Shown one piece after another: positions 12,301 to 22,029 of a DNA stretch of 64,000 nt. Both the position numbers and the translations under genes were made by a program. The stretch comes from Anadara kagoshimensis (Eukaryota; Mollusca; Bivalvia; Arcoida; Arcidae). The notes below the pieces were generated by a model, which worked only from the letters and a program-made list of their open reading frames with translations, had not been told where the DNA came from and searched no databases. The number at the start of each line of letters is the position of its first letter. The first letter of the stretch is position 1. Where the stretch lies: positions 20,952,057-21,016,056 of the forward strand of contig CM037871.1 of NCBI GenBank assembly GCA_021292105.1. Direction: 5' to 3'.

Positions 12301-15300
12301 TTTGATGAAGCAAAGGTAAATGTCATATATACATGTAAAAAAGGATGAAAAATTTGCATCATGAGGAAATGGGGAATTAGGGAACTGTGTGGAATTCGGA
12401 GGATCCGTCTTCAGTGTTAAAAGATTTGTACACACAAATATTTAAAGTTCTTTTGTTCTTTTTTAGACTACTCGGGCTTACATAGTTCCTTTGTTAAAAG
12501 TTTTTGTTTGTTTTATTTTTTGTTTTTTTTTTTTTTTTTTTTTGATGGACAAATTGTTTAAGTTTTAGTCTTTTAGCTTACCTGAAACTTGGGAGGGGCA
12601 TAAAATAAATTACTCCATTCTACTCCATGTCTTATGTTCTTGCTTCATTCTTTTGTGTACTCAGTTACCATGGTTACATTAGCTATAGCCCAATACATTG
12701 TTTTTCAGCTACAAATGACTTTATTTCATTTCAGATCTCAGCAGCTAGACAGTGTTTTTTGCTATCCAATACTTACCAGAAAACGTTGAAATATTTCCAG
12801 TGTTTAGCGGCAGGGATTCCTTGTGTGTCTCATGTATGGATATCTGACTCATTTGCTCAGGTAAGGTAGAGCACAGTCCTTGAAACACAAACCATGAGTA
12901 AACTGAAAACCTGTCTCAACTGATGTTAAATAAACTTGACTAAACTGAATTGGCAGAAAATTTGTTTAAATTTAACCTTAATCAACTGAAACCTTAAGGC
13001 AACTAAAAACCTGTCCCAACTGAACCCTGAGTAAAATAAAAACCTGTGACAAAGGAACCCTGAGTAAACTGAAGTCGGTAGTTATTCTCTTGGTACTCCA
13101 GTTTTCTCCACCATCTTAGAACTTGCCTCTTCATAAAACATGATTATTCCACTCCACTAAATAATTAAGTCTCATTCTAACATGACCTGTGTTTTCCTTC
13201 ATATGAAACATAAAGAGAGTCAGCTGTGGTATAACAAACGATATATCCATCGCTGTTCCGTTTTAACGACATACTCCCTTGTTTATCTTATGACGTCATG
13301 CTATGTGTTGCGAACAATGGTTGTGACGTAATTTTCATTCATAATCAATGGAAGTAATCTCAACAGCCAAATTGTTACAATGGACCTTTTTGCAAATAGA
13401 TAGTAAAATGTACTTTCGAAGAAAGAGTTAGCAATGTTTGTTTCAATTCTGTTTATCTAAGTCATGTTAGAATTGAAATGATAAACATTTACCATGGTAT
13501 ATCGTCGAATAATACACTGCCCATTGTTAACATGCGGCAAATATATCACTCAGTGGCAAAGCCATCTCGTGATATATTCTTCTGCATGTGAACTCCCGCC
13601 CATGTATTATTGGACAATATACCACGGGTAGATGTTGATTATTTCTTAATTATAGTCCGGCTTTCTCTTATATTAGATGAAGTAACACTATTGTCTCAGA
13701 AACATAATGAAGAGAAATAATTTGATGTTAATTAATTACCTTTATATTGTTTGAATTGGTTTATTATAGTTTTTCGTGACTTTTTTACAGGGTCGACGTT
13801 TGGATTATAAATCGTACATGTTACCAGCAGGGATCAGTCTGGAGAAAAGGAAGTTAATCGAATGGTATGTTAAAACTGTAATACATTAGCACCTTGAGAC
13901 CTCTAACCTTATGAACATGGAAAAATATAAGTATAACTCGGAAGTCATCTGATCCAAACTGAAACTGAAAACTTCATTTCCCATGGAATCATGGGAAATG
14001 AAAAATATCACTGGAGTTATGTAGTGGCAGTTTAGTTGGTAAAGCATTTCCATACAGTTGTATAGTGCAGGAGGTCTTGGGTTTGACCTATGGGTTGACA
14101 CTGCATTTCAAGGCAGGTCTTGGGTTTGACCTATGGGTTGACACTGCATTTCAAGGCAGGTCTTGGGTTTGACCTATGGGTTGACATTGCATTTCAAGGC
14201 AGGAGGTCTTGGGTTTGACCTATGGGTTGACACTGCATTTTAAGGCAGGAGGTCTTGGGTTTGACTTATGGGTTGACATTGCATTTCAAGGCAGGAGGTC
14301 TTGGGTTTGACCTATGGGTTGACATTGCATTTCAAGGCAGGAGGTCTTGGGTTTGACCTATGGGTTTACATTGCATTTCAAGGCAGGAGTTCTTGGGTTT
14401 GACTTATGGGTTGACATTGCATTTCAAGGCAGGAGGTCTTGGGTTTGACCTATGGGTTGACATTGCATTTCAAGGCAGGAGGTCTTGGGTTTGACCTATG
14501 GGTTGACATTGCATTTCAAGGCAGGATGTCTTGGGTTTGACCTATGGGTTGACATTGCATTTCAAGGCAGGAGGTCTTGGGTTTGACTTATGGGTTGACA
14601 TTGCATTTCAAGGCAGGAGGTCTTGGGTTTGACCTATGGGTTGACATTGCATTTCAAGGCAGGAGGTCTTGGGTTTGACCTATGGGTTGACATTGCATTT
14701 CAAGGCAGGAGGTCTTGGGTTTGACCTATGGGTTTACATTGCATTTCAAGGCAGGAGGTCTTGGGTTTGACTTATGGGTTGACATTGCATTTCAAGGCAG
14801 GAGGTCTTGGGTTTGACTTATGGGTTGACATTGCATTTCAAGCTACATCTTATATGTACATGTATTTAAAGTACCACTCTGGAAGCTAAGTTAGTAGAGT
14901 GCTTGCTTCATATGTGGGAGGTTTGGGTTCAAACTCCTGCCAGGTAGTGACTACAAAGCACTCTGCATTTAGAAATGAAAGTCACAGGGTCTTTCAGAGT
15001 ATATCTTGAAAAACCAATACCCAAAGCCACGGTAGACATGAACCCTATCTGCATATTGCCCTGAGGGCACTGCAAAGTGAAAACTTCTGCCACTTCAACT
15101 ATTACTGGTGATGTATCAATATAAGTGAAATATTCTTGATTAGGACCTAAAACCCTGTTCAATCAAGTTTCAAGTGCTAAATGCAGAACAATCACTATTA
15201 TACTCCTATGGAAAGGCTGAATATCACATAAAAGATTTACAGTATCGTCACAGACTGTTGAACATTTAGTGACACATTTTAATTTATGTTTTATAGGAAT

Positions 15301-16927
15301 TCACATGGAAGTTGCTTAAAAGGATTAAAAGTTCATGTTGTTTCTGATAATAAAAAGTTTCAAGAGGAATGGTCATTTGTGATGAAAATAGCTGAATGTC
15401 AGGTGCTGAACAAGTTACCAGTTCATGGTACTTCAGGTTAGTACAAAGATAGCTGAATGTCAGGTGCTGAACAAGTTACCAGTTCATGGTACTTCAGGTT
15501 AGTACAAAGATAGCTGAATGTCAGGTGCTGAACAAGTTACCAGTTCATGGTACTTCAGGTAAGTACAAAGATAGCTGAATGTCAGGTGCTGAACAAGTTA
15601 CCAGTTCATGGTACTTCAGGTTAGTACATAGATAGCTGAATGTCAGGTGCTGAAAAAGTTACCAGTTCATGGTACTTCAGGTTAGTACATAGATAGCTGA
15701 ATGTCAGGTGCTGAACAAGTTACCAGTTCATGGTACTTCAGGTTAGTACATAGATAGCTGAATGTCAGGTGCTGAACAAGTTACCAGTTCATGGTACTTC
15801 AGGTAAGTACAAAGATAGCTGAATGCCAAATGCTGAACAAGTTACCAGTTCATGGTACTTCAGGCAAGAATAATTAGAACTTGTAATTGGGTCATGACCC
15901 TATGCACACATCACCTCCTGTTGAATTTCATTTATGCCAACTTTGATTAAAATCCATCCATAAAATGGAAGATATGGAGCGGACACAATATTGGGATGGA
16001 TGGACAGAGTGATATCTTTATATATGTACCCTCTATGACTTCCTTTTTCAGGGGTATAAAAATAGTTGAATGTAGCTGAATGTCATATACTCAAGTAACG
16101 GTTCATGAAGCTGAAATAAAGGATTAAATACATGTAATTTGAATTCTCTATTAAGGAATTATTGTGAATTTGAGATTTGAAAGTAAAAAGAAAGTTAATA
16201 TGGAAAACTCAGTCTATTCTTTCTAATCTTAGTTTTGTTGATGCTATTTCCCAGTTTTTCATCAGTAGCAGAGGAATATTAGGTTTGAAGGTTGGGGGGG
16301 TGTGTTTAGATTATGGTCTGTGTTTAGTGCATGTCGATGTTGGATTCTTGTTTTGAACTTGGGTCATCCTCTAATTCTTGAAACTCTCTTCTAATTATTT
16401 GAAAGGCCTGCTTACAGATCACTTTTGTGCAAATAAAAAGTATGAAGCACGGAAGAGCACACAGCATACATTATTATAACCTCTCTCCTATTTCTCTGCG
16501 AGGATAATAAAACCAGAAGCAGATTTTTGTGATAACATAATGTATGTACAATCAAACCTGTCTATAAAGACCACCCAAGGGATCCAATCAAAGTAGACAT
16601 TATAGACAGATGACCCTTATATACATATTCAAATATTATGAATAAAGAGCAATTGGGATACACTTTTACTAGCTTTTAGAAGCAGTTGGTCCTTTTATAA
16701 AGGTGGCCTTTAAGGCAAGTTTGACTGTATTATTTATTTATATTTTAGAGGTGTACTGTGTAATAACAGATAATTCCTGTCCGTCTAGTGTAATTAGGAA
16801 ATGTAAACAGTTTAATGTTCCAGTAGTATCCACTCAGTGGGTTATACAGACTTTAATACATGGTTATCCAATGGACTTTAACGGACATCCTAGGTATAGA
16901 TACGACTTCAAGGAAGATTCCGGATAA
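647..16927 (+). CDS. TP53BP1: TP53BP1 (53BP1) homologue, C-terminal 671 residues; 5' end outside window
   Basis: Fourteen exons can be joined with GT-AG borders and continuous phase: 647-973, 1176-1254, 3289-3398, 4409-4481, 7123-7329, 7698-7828, 8145-8393, 9122-9199, 11022-11174, 12224-12315, 12735-12860, 13791-13864, 15297-15436, 16749-16927 (TAA). The first two bases complete a codon begun upstream, so the start is missing. The visible order is a Ser/Thr-rich stretch, tandem Tudor, the SLDNLV motif, a basic linker and two BRCT domains. That is the diagnostic order of 53BP1, the chromatin reader that binds H4K20me2 and H2AK15ub nucleosomes at DNA breaks and favours end joining over resection. 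The long N-terminal region with ATM target sites in vertebrates would lie upstream. Identity is secure from the domain order and motif matches; exact splice sites are read by eye. Confidence 0.93.
1309..1440. mobile_element. Small inverted-repeat element (MITE-like)
   Basis: Two arms of about 50 bases face each other: the left reads GCATAATCACCAGTTTTCAC and onwards, the right ends with the near complement GGTGGACTGATTATCC. Both arms contain TCCAATAAGTT or its complement. The span of about 130 bases and the imperfect arms fit a decayed MITE in the intron after 1254. Confidence 0.55.
2911..3122. mobile_element. MITE with TTGACG-type termini, copy 1
   Basis: The left end reads TTGACGTATCGCCGGCC and the right end is the near inverse, GGCCCGCGATCCGTCAA; both arms continue inward to a TGTTCCGACA motif, giving roughly 37-base terminal inverted repeats. 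Two related copies lie at 23496-23706 and 36883-37077. The arms contain a YY1-like GCCGCCATTATGG stretch. Confidence 0.7.
3472..3812 (+). mobile_element. tRNA-derived SINE, family A
   Basis: An A-box-like CACTCAGTGGATAGAGCG and a B-box-like GGGGTTTGAATTTT are followed by the family body (CATTTAGAAATGAAAG, GCACATTGCCCTGAG, CACCCATAGCTTGTGA). It lies in the 53BP1 intron between 3398 and 4409. Confidence 0.7.
4409..7828 (+). CDS. TP53BP1: 53BP1 tandem Tudor domain exons
   Basis: Exons 4409-4481, 7123-7329 and 7698-7828 encode fragment residues about 172-308. The first Tudor begins GSRVMAKWKDGFYYPGKI and continues with the FDDG turn; the second contains DDELGYDPGIVLN and a YYNVEKDDG segment. In the family the first Tudor holds dimethyl-lysine-20 of histone H4 in an aromatic cage. 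The cage Trp (W179 here), one Tyr (Y185) and the Phe-x-Asp pair (F201, D203) are present, while two cage Tyr positions appear replaced by Phe (F183) and Thr (T205). The intron 4482-7122 that splits the first Tudor carries a nested transposon. Confidence 0.92.
5052..6734. mobile_element. hAT-like DNA transposon remnant with 6-bp target duplication and nested insertion
   Basis: Termini CAGGGATTTTTCTGG at 5052 and the exact inverse ending at 6734 are flanked on both sides by AGAAAT (5046-5051 and 6735-6740), a 6-bp target-site duplication. CAGGG ends are typical of hAT elements. Inside, a second inverted-repeat sequence with CTGTAAACCG and CGGTTTACAG ends spans about 5494-6479. To its right an open frame starting at 6524 encodes a Thr/Ser-rich peptide that may be the remnant of the transposon's own coding region. 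The whole unit sits in the intron that splits the first 53BP1 Tudor domain. Confidence 0.75.
5494..6479. mobile_element. Nested inverted-repeat element with CTGTAAACCG ends
   Basis: The left end CTGTAAACCG and the right end CGGTTTACAG are perfect inverses. Near the left end a second hairpin is formed by CAGTTTTATTTTAGCGC and GCGCTAAAATAAAACTG (about 5518-5575). TGTAAAC/TTAGCG-rich text of this kind also occurs at 11766. No transposase frame is visible. Confidence 0.55.
8145..9199 (+). CDS. TP53BP1: 53BP1 UDR motif and basic linker exons
   Basis: Exons 8145-8393 and 9122-9199. Across the 7828/8145 junction the protein reads ADVSLDNLVDGRRRAGSR. This matches the ubiquitylation-dependent recruitment motif of 53BP1, which contacts H2AK15ub and the nucleosome acidic patch; the SLDNLV core and following Arg cluster are kept. 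The rest is basic and Ser/Thr/Pro-rich (RKRGPR, TPTPKGK, PRRSPRKTR), resembling the nuclear-localisation and linker region before the BRCT domains. The intron between the two exons holds the long AAAAT microsatellite. Recognition of the motif is strong; the low-complexity part is supported only by phase and context. Confidence 0.88.
8771..9014. repeat. AAAAT pentanucleotide microsatellite
   Basis: About 240 bases of imperfect AAAAT repeats with scattered AAT interruptions, in the intron between the two UDR/linker exons of 53BP1. Phe/Leu-rich reading frames on the minus strand are artefacts of this repeat. Confidence 0.97.
9216..9426. mobile_element. MITE with ATAGTCTG ends, copy 1
   Basis: The left arm begins ATAGTCTGTCCACAATATTT and includes GAGTGTTTATAAACAT; the right arm is the inverse, ending CAGACTAT. 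Related elements are the 1.5-kb unit at 20031-21549 and a short copy at 53538-53761. Confidence 0.65.
9443..10652 (+). mobile_element. Pearl-like element with 145-bp tandem core, copy 1
   Basis: Starts at TTAGCTCACCTGAGC and ends at CAGGTGAGCG followed by GGGCCTCTTG. The core is a tandem repeat of exactly 145 bases: GGTTAATTATCT recurs at 9748, 9893, 10038, 10183 and 10328. A close relative lies at 54117-55971 and a diverged one at 50174-52225. Flanks plus a central tandem array match the architecture reported for bivalve pearl elements and for Helentron-derived short elements. No coding capacity is visible. Confidence 0.75.
11022..12860 (+). CDS. TP53BP1: 53BP1 BRCT1 exons
   Basis: Exons 11022-11174, 12224-12315 and 12735-12860 encode the first BRCT repeat. 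It opens with KKNLFRGMAFLLT, equivalent to the first strand of vertebrate BRCT1, then an acidic insert, a GGGVVLQCFDEA helix region, and closes with the hallmark CLAAGIPCVSHVWISDS, which includes the conserved BRCT tryptophan. Tandem BRCT domains of 53BP1 bind p53, gamma-H2AX and USP28. All three exons join in phase without internal stops. Confidence 0.92.
11180..11371. mobile_element. MITE with TGGGGTTC-type ends, copy 1
   Basis: The right end carries CATGTGGTACAGCAGTGAAC followed by CCCA; the left end is a decayed inverse (GTGTACCACGTGATCAATACC). The better-preserved sister copy is 46213-46404. It begins a few bases after the 53BP1 splice donor at 11174. Confidence 0.6.
13791..16927 (+). 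CDS. TP53BP1: 53BP1 inter-BRCT linker and BRCT2 exons, with stop
   Basis: Exons 13791-13864, 15297-15436 and 16749-16927. The linker contains YMLPAGISLEKRKLIEW. BRCT2 contains LKVHVVSD, then VYCVITDNSCPSSVIRKC and the conserved PVVSTQWVIQTLI with its hallmark Trp. The protein ends YDFKEDSG and a TAA at 16925-16927, at the place expected from vertebrate 53BP1. Two oddities sit here: the last 49 bases of exon 15297-15436, together with its splice donor, are repeated in tandem in the following intron, and the 3' end of the last exon seeds a degenerate array downstream. The donor after 15436 is a GTTAGT; reading through it meets an immediate TAG. Confidence 0.9.
14066..14842. repeat. 46-bp minisatellite, about 17 copies
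   Basis: Tandem units containing GGAGGTCTTGGGTTTGACC, then TATGGGTTGACATTGCATTT. The first two or three units are shorter (about 43 bases). The unit matches sequence immediately upstream (14020-14110) that looks like a tRNA-derived SINE head (GTTTAGTTGGTAAAGC as A box). The array lies in the 53BP1 intron between 13864 and 15297. Confidence 0.95.
14880..15172 (+). mobile_element. tRNA-derived SINE, family A
   Basis: Head with AAGCTAAGTTAGTAGAGTGC and B-box-like GGGTTCAAACTCC, then the family body (CATTTAGAAATGAAAGTCAC, CTGCATATTGCCCTGAGG). It immediately follows the 46-bp minisatellite. Confidence 0.75.
15388..15867 (+). repeat. 61-bp tandem repeat made from the end of a 53BP1 exon and its splice donor, 8 copies
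   Basis: ATAGCTGAATGTCAGGTGCT recurs at 15388, 15449, 15510, 15571, 15632, 15693 and 15754, with a variant at 15815, a strict period of 61. The first copy is the coding end of exon 15297-15436 plus donor GTTAGT; the others lie in the intron and keep the CTTCAG/GT junction, as GTTAGT or GTAAGT. Only the last copy has lost the GT (GGCAAG). Confidence 0.95.
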
Positions 16928-18900
16928 CGAAATTCCATACAATAACATGAACTTTAATGCACATCTTCAGTATAGATATCACATTAAAGAAGATTCGGGA
17001 TAACAAAAATCCCATGAATAGACATTCCGGTATGGTCCAAAAATCACCCGGTGCATTATACAGATTTTAATTCATGGTTATCCAATGGACTTTAATGGAC
17101 ATCCTTGAGTGTACTTTATAAGATGAAACCTTTTTGTGGTTTTGACCTTCTTAACAATTCCATGGTAAGAAATTTTCACGGTTCTGACTGTAGTAAAAAT
17201 GAACCAAATGAAATAAATAATTTTCGTGGAAGCGCGTGGCCTAGTGGTTAGGGCGTTGGACTCATGATTCGAAGGTCGTGGGTTCGATCCCTGGACCGGG
17301 CGATGTGTTGTGTACTTGAGCAAGACACTTAATTTCACGTTGTTCCAGTTCACTCAGCTGAAAAATAAATGAGTACCAGCAAAATGCTGGGGGTTAACCC
17401 TGCGATGGACCGGCGTCCCATTCAGGGGAGAGTCTTGTACTCTCAGTCGCTTAACGCCACCGAAACCGGGATAAGCTCCGGCCTGATGGGACTAATGGCT
17501 CGGGACAGACTTTAACTTAATGAAGATATATTCGCGGTACAAGTTTCGCCGTGAAAATCGCAAATGTTTCCTCTTATACAATATAACCATTTCTGCCACA
17601 GTATTACTATGGCATTGTCCAAAACACAAACAGACATGTGGTCTATACACAGTTTTCCGATGTACTTTAATGGACATCCACTGTATAGATATGACTTAAA
17701 AGAAGACTCTGGATAACAAAGTCTAGAAATAACCATTCTGGCCACGGTTTTGTCCAAAAATCACTCAAAATTGTGATCTCTACATGATTATCTGGTGGAC
17801 TTAAATGGACATCCTTGGTATAGATATGACATCAAGGAGTATTTTGGGATAACAAAATTTCATAAATAACCATTCTGGCCACAGTCCAAAAATCAAATAA
17901 CATGGATGAAAACATTGTGGTTGATACATGGTTTTCCGATGGACTTTAATTAAAGGACAACCATGGTATAGATACTACTTCAAGGAAGATTTGTTATATC
18001 AGACTTCCATAAATAACTCTTCTGATCAAAGTATTGTCCAAAAAAAGCAACAAAACGGAGAATACCATTGTGGTCTATACACGTATGTCCAACAAAATGG
18101 ACAATATCATAATAATTGTGATTTATATAAAGTTATCCAATGGATTCTTCATAGAAGATTGTGAATAATAAAATTCCATAAATAACCATTCTGGCCATCG
18201 TATTGTCCAAAAAGCAACAAGATGGACAATACCATTGTGGTTTATACACGGATTTCAAACAAAATTGACAATGTCATAATGATTGTGATTTAAATGTGGT
18301 TATCCAATGGATCCTTCATAGAAGATTGTGAATAACAAAATTCCATAAATCAAACATTCTGGTCATCGTATTGTCCAAAAAGCAACAAGATGGAGAAAAC
18401 CATTGTGGTCTATACACGGATTTCAAACAAAATGGACAATATAATGATTGTGATTTATATAAAGTTATCCGATGGATTCTTCATAGAAGAATTTGTATAA
18501 CAAAATTCCATAAATAATTCCGGTCACATTATTGTCCAAAAATCAAACAAAATGGATGATATCATTGTTGTCTACCGTATATGCAGTTATCCAATGGACT
18601 TTTAGATATCCTCAGTATAGATATGACCTCAAGGAAGATTCGGGATAGCAAGATTACATATTAAGTAACCATTCCGGCCACAGTATTGTCCAACAAAATG
18701 GACAATATCATAATAGTTGTGATTTATATGAAGCTATCAGATGGATCCTTCATAGAAGAATTTGGACAACAAAATTCCATAAATAACAGTATTGTCCAAA
18801 AGTCAAACAATGTCCAAAATTCCACAAATAACAGTTCCGGTCACAGTATTGTCCAAAAATGTTACAAAATGGATGATAACATTGTGGTCTAGAAGAGGAT
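16928..18900 (+). repeat. Degenerate array derived from the last 53BP1 exon
   Basis: Phrases of the terminal exon recur downstream of the stop. TGGTTATCCAATGGACTTTA is repeated at 17073. TTTAATGGACATCC followed by GTATAGATATGAC is repeated near 17670 and, diverged, near 17800, 17940 and 18590. Each is followed by the post-stop phrase CCATAAATAACCATTCTGG or a variant, then ATTGTCCAAAAA. Unit length is roughly 130-180 bases and drifts. Later copies (18060-18860) have lost most exon similarity and keep the TTGTCCAAAA and AAAATGGACAATATCAT parts. A SINE at 17225-17516 interrupts the array. No unit keeps a long open frame. Confidence 0.8.
17225..17516 (+). mobile_element. Full tRNA-derived SINE
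   Basis: The head has an A box (GTGGCCTAGTGGTTAGG) and a perfect B box (GGTTCGATCC). The body contains GAGCAAGACACTT, CCAGCAAAATGCTGGGGGTT, CTGCGATGGACCGGCGTCCC and GAAACCGGGATAAGC, then a TGATGGGACTAATGGCTCG tail. This body is the widespread SINE core seen in marine invertebrates. It is inserted in the exon-derived array. Confidence 0.88.
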
Positions 18901-19384
18901 AAATATTTTATCAAAGTTACATCTGTGATTTTCAACAATTCTTATCAAAATATATCATCAAAATTTTAGTTCTGAAAATAGTATTTTATGATTTTAATTA
19001 TTTTCTTATACATCTATTTTATTAAGGTTATAAAAAATGTTTATTACTGTAAGTTTTGTTTTAATTTGGTTCATGAATGCATGTCATGCCCATTGGTTTT
19101 CACAAATATCATGTATGCAGATAAATCCATTTTTAATTTAAATTTTATAAGATTAATTGTTTTTATATATTAGTGCTTAGTAGTTTTATGAATTTCACAT
19201 AAAGATTTTGCATGTTGATAAATGCTCATGTAGATACCATTTATTCTGGAAGTGCCAAATTACTACTGTAATTTTTTCAAATTGAACTTTTTTGTACATT
19301 GTATATTACATGTATGTATTAAAATTTGTTAAAATTCATCTACATATAGTTTTATTGTGTTGCTGAGAACAACGGTTTTTTTTT

Positions 19385-19680
19385 AGGATTGATTGAATAG
19401 GGTCAAGAATATTTCACTTACATCAAGACATCAGCAGCTATAGGTGATGTAGCAGAAATTTTTACCTTTGCTGTGCTTTCAGGGCAATATACAGGGAGGT
19501 TTCTTTAGCCTTTCATGCCTACCACAACACAGGGCATCAGTTTTTAAGATCTCATCAAAAGGACCTGCGACTTTTATTTCTAAATGCAAACTCACTATCT
19601 ATCTTGGTGATACCCAGCTGATGTTTGAACCCAACCTCCCACATAATGGAGCAAGCACCCTGCTGAGCTACCATGGTGGT
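19385..19680 (-). mobile_element. tRNA-derived SINE, family A
   Basis: Reverse-strand copy: GGTAGCTCAGCAGGGTGC and GGGTTCAAAC form the head at the right side when read on the minus strand; the body phrases ATTTCTAAATGCAAA and CAGGGCAATATACAGGGAGG follow. Any reading frame through it is repeat-derived. Confidence 0.75.
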
Positions 19681-20030
19681 CCGTGTGTTTAAGGAACCAC
19701 TGGTTCAAAAATAATTCAGATGGTTGGGCTCATTTCGTCATTATATTCACTACCTGTCCAGAGTTGGCGAGATCTATGATCTGTGGTCTCAATCTGCTGA
19801 CTTGGTGTCAATTATGTTTTAAACATTCTTGGTTACATTGGCTATTGCAGAATACATCTACAAATTTCCTTTGTTCCATTAAATGACCTTGTAAAGCTTT
19901 TACTTTTGGCTTGTATGCTCTAAACTCAGTTCTTTATTAATCTGTACCTGAGTATATTTATCATAATGTATGCAGATTTTCAGATTTATAATCCCGCATG
20001 AGGCCTCTTAATGTTGTTAATGTCCTTACT

Positions 20031-21549
20031 ATAGTCGGTCAGCTATATTTTTGCAGTGTTTATATGGATGAGTAATCTACATAAATAAGAATACCGTATT
20101 ATCATGTGCACACATTCACATGTCCATGCAATCACTTGTCTAAGACACCCTTATACTGCAATGGGGAAAACTTTCATGTGGATAAAATATTTGATAATTT
20201 CCTGGTAAAGAAATTACAACAACAATTTTCGCCTTACGAAAATGTCTACCATACAGGTTAATATGTCAAAAAATATAGAATATAGACCCACCTATAATGG
20301 TTACGCCAAAATTACACCCACCTGGAATGAAAGGTTTCAGAAATCATGAAATTTTCCTTCCACGAAAATAATCCCCATTACAGAAAATAATCTCCATTTA
20401 CATTACTGGTATATAGACTATTCTTTGTTTACATATATCACATAACCCTCCTGTTTATTGATGGAATAAAATGGTGTAATATTTTTCATATTACACAGGT
20501 ACCCATGTAATATCACTTGATTGCGACGTAATCAGTTCTCGCGCTTCTGATCGCGCCTAATGACGTCATTTGAAAACTGTGTCAGTCTGTTGTTTATTTT
20601 TAAGACTTTTAAAGACTTTCCGATTCTTTGAAAAATAATTTTGATGCATTCGAAAAAATATAACATAATTCAAGCTTACAAACTAGTTTTGTCTTTTTTT
20701 ATTTTAGGTGATTAATTTACTTTTACTATAACTGAATAGAATTGTATTCTTACTTGCCCAGTTAATTTGGAGGTGATTTGTCTGACCTAGATATAAATCA
20801 GCTGTTTCTATATGGTGTCAAATAATATGTCTCGGTATGTTGAGTTATGTGATTTATCACATATCCATTTAATCTGACTATAGCAATACACTGTTTTTTC
20901 CAGCTATGTGAGATGGAAGTCTGTATCACACGCGTGTGTGATACAACATTCCGTATTGCCATAGTAGCCGGAACTCCTTTTAGGGAAATTCCCTTTTCCG
21001 ACAACAATAATATGACGTCATTATGTGATACGTAATGACAAAAATAATATTACGTCAATATGTGATACATACGTCATGTTAAGTTGGGAGAATTTACTCG
21101 AGTTGGGAGAATCGTGGACGATGTTAAATAATTTTGTAAAATCAATGTTTGTTTTTTAATTTTTCCCAGTGTTTACGATGGTATTAGTAAAATGTTAACC
21201 AATGATGCGTAAACGAAGAGTTATCAGTTGTTTTTAATTACTTCTTTAGCAGTTTTTCCAGTCAGGTATCAGATTTTTCGAATCAGATAAAAAATCAATA
21301 TGAAATACTGAGTTGATTGTGAATTCTTTGACAGATTAAGCCAAAGAAAGCTTTTCATTTAGTTTGGTAGCGTATGTGATAAATACAAAACCACATATGA
21401 GTGGTTTTGCGTATATATAGAATTTAGACTTGTGAGGGTTTAATATGAAATTTATTAAACTGGTTTAATAAATTTCATATTAAACCCCCACTCGTCTAAG
21501 ATCCTCTATGTATATTATATACACTGCCAAAATATTGTAGACAGACTAT
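20031..21549. mobile_element. 1.5-kb inverted-repeat element with ATAGTC ends
   Basis: The left end ATAGTCGGTCAGCTATATTT and the right end AATATTGTAGACAGACTAT are imperfect inverses and match the MITE at 9216-9426 (CAGTGTTTATA beside CACTGCCAAAATATT). The interior is rich in CRE-like TGACGTCA and TACGTCA motifs with GTGATAC, and holds two near-perfect palindromes (20918-20943 and 21436-21487). No transposase frame is visible. It fills most of the gap between the 53BP1 and UPF1 3' ends. Confidence 0.55.
21436..21487. repeat. Perfect 25-bp palindrome arms with 2-base loop
   Basis: GGGTTTAATATGAAATTTAT continues to a TG centre and then returns as its exact complement to AAACCC. The match continues imperfectly for about ten bases on each side. 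It could extrude as a cruciform. Confidence 0.9.
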
Positions 21550-21594
21550 AGCTCTTGTTTTACTGAAAATATTCATGTTGTCGCATACATGTAT

Positions 21595-21845
21595 CAGTGG
21601 GGACCATGTGGCCAACTGGTCTCAAGTGCACATTAGTTTTACAGATTACAGTAGCTCTCAAAGCTAAGATCCAAATCCAACTTTGGCAGATTCTAGCAAG
21701 AGAAAGTTTTCAGCTGTCTTGCTGAAGGTCAGTGGTTTTCTCTAGGCACTTTGGTTTCCTCCACCTACTCAGAACTGACGGACATGTAAGTGAAAAATTC
21801 CCAGACATAAACCACCATTACTTTCCTTAATTATACTGTCTTCAA
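21595..21845 (+). mobile_element. tRNA-derived SINE, family B
   Basis: Family B body phrases are present: GCAGATTCTAGCAAGAGAAAG, GTCAGTGGTTTTCTC and CACTTTGGTTTCCTCCACC. The head is decayed. It lies between the two convergent genes. Confidence 0.55.
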
Positions 21846-22029
21846 TTAGGCATTTCGAACACCTATGTATTGGGTAGATCCGTCCAATATGAATATTCTT
21901 CATAAAAGCTCATGCAGACAGGTCAATGTTATTTGCCTTTACCTTATTTTACCTAACTCAACTTACTTGCAAAATATTTCATGTTGAAAAAAGAACAAAA
22001 AATAAAAAACAAAACAAAAATGTTGTATA

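Noticed and set aside
14066..14842. CRISPR-like regular spacing in the 46-bp and 31-bp arrays
   Set aside because: There are no unique spacers; units are contiguous tandem repeats in introns of eukaryotic genes.
17225..17310. A tRNA gene
   Set aside because: A and B boxes are present but the acceptor stem does not pair and a SINE body follows directly.
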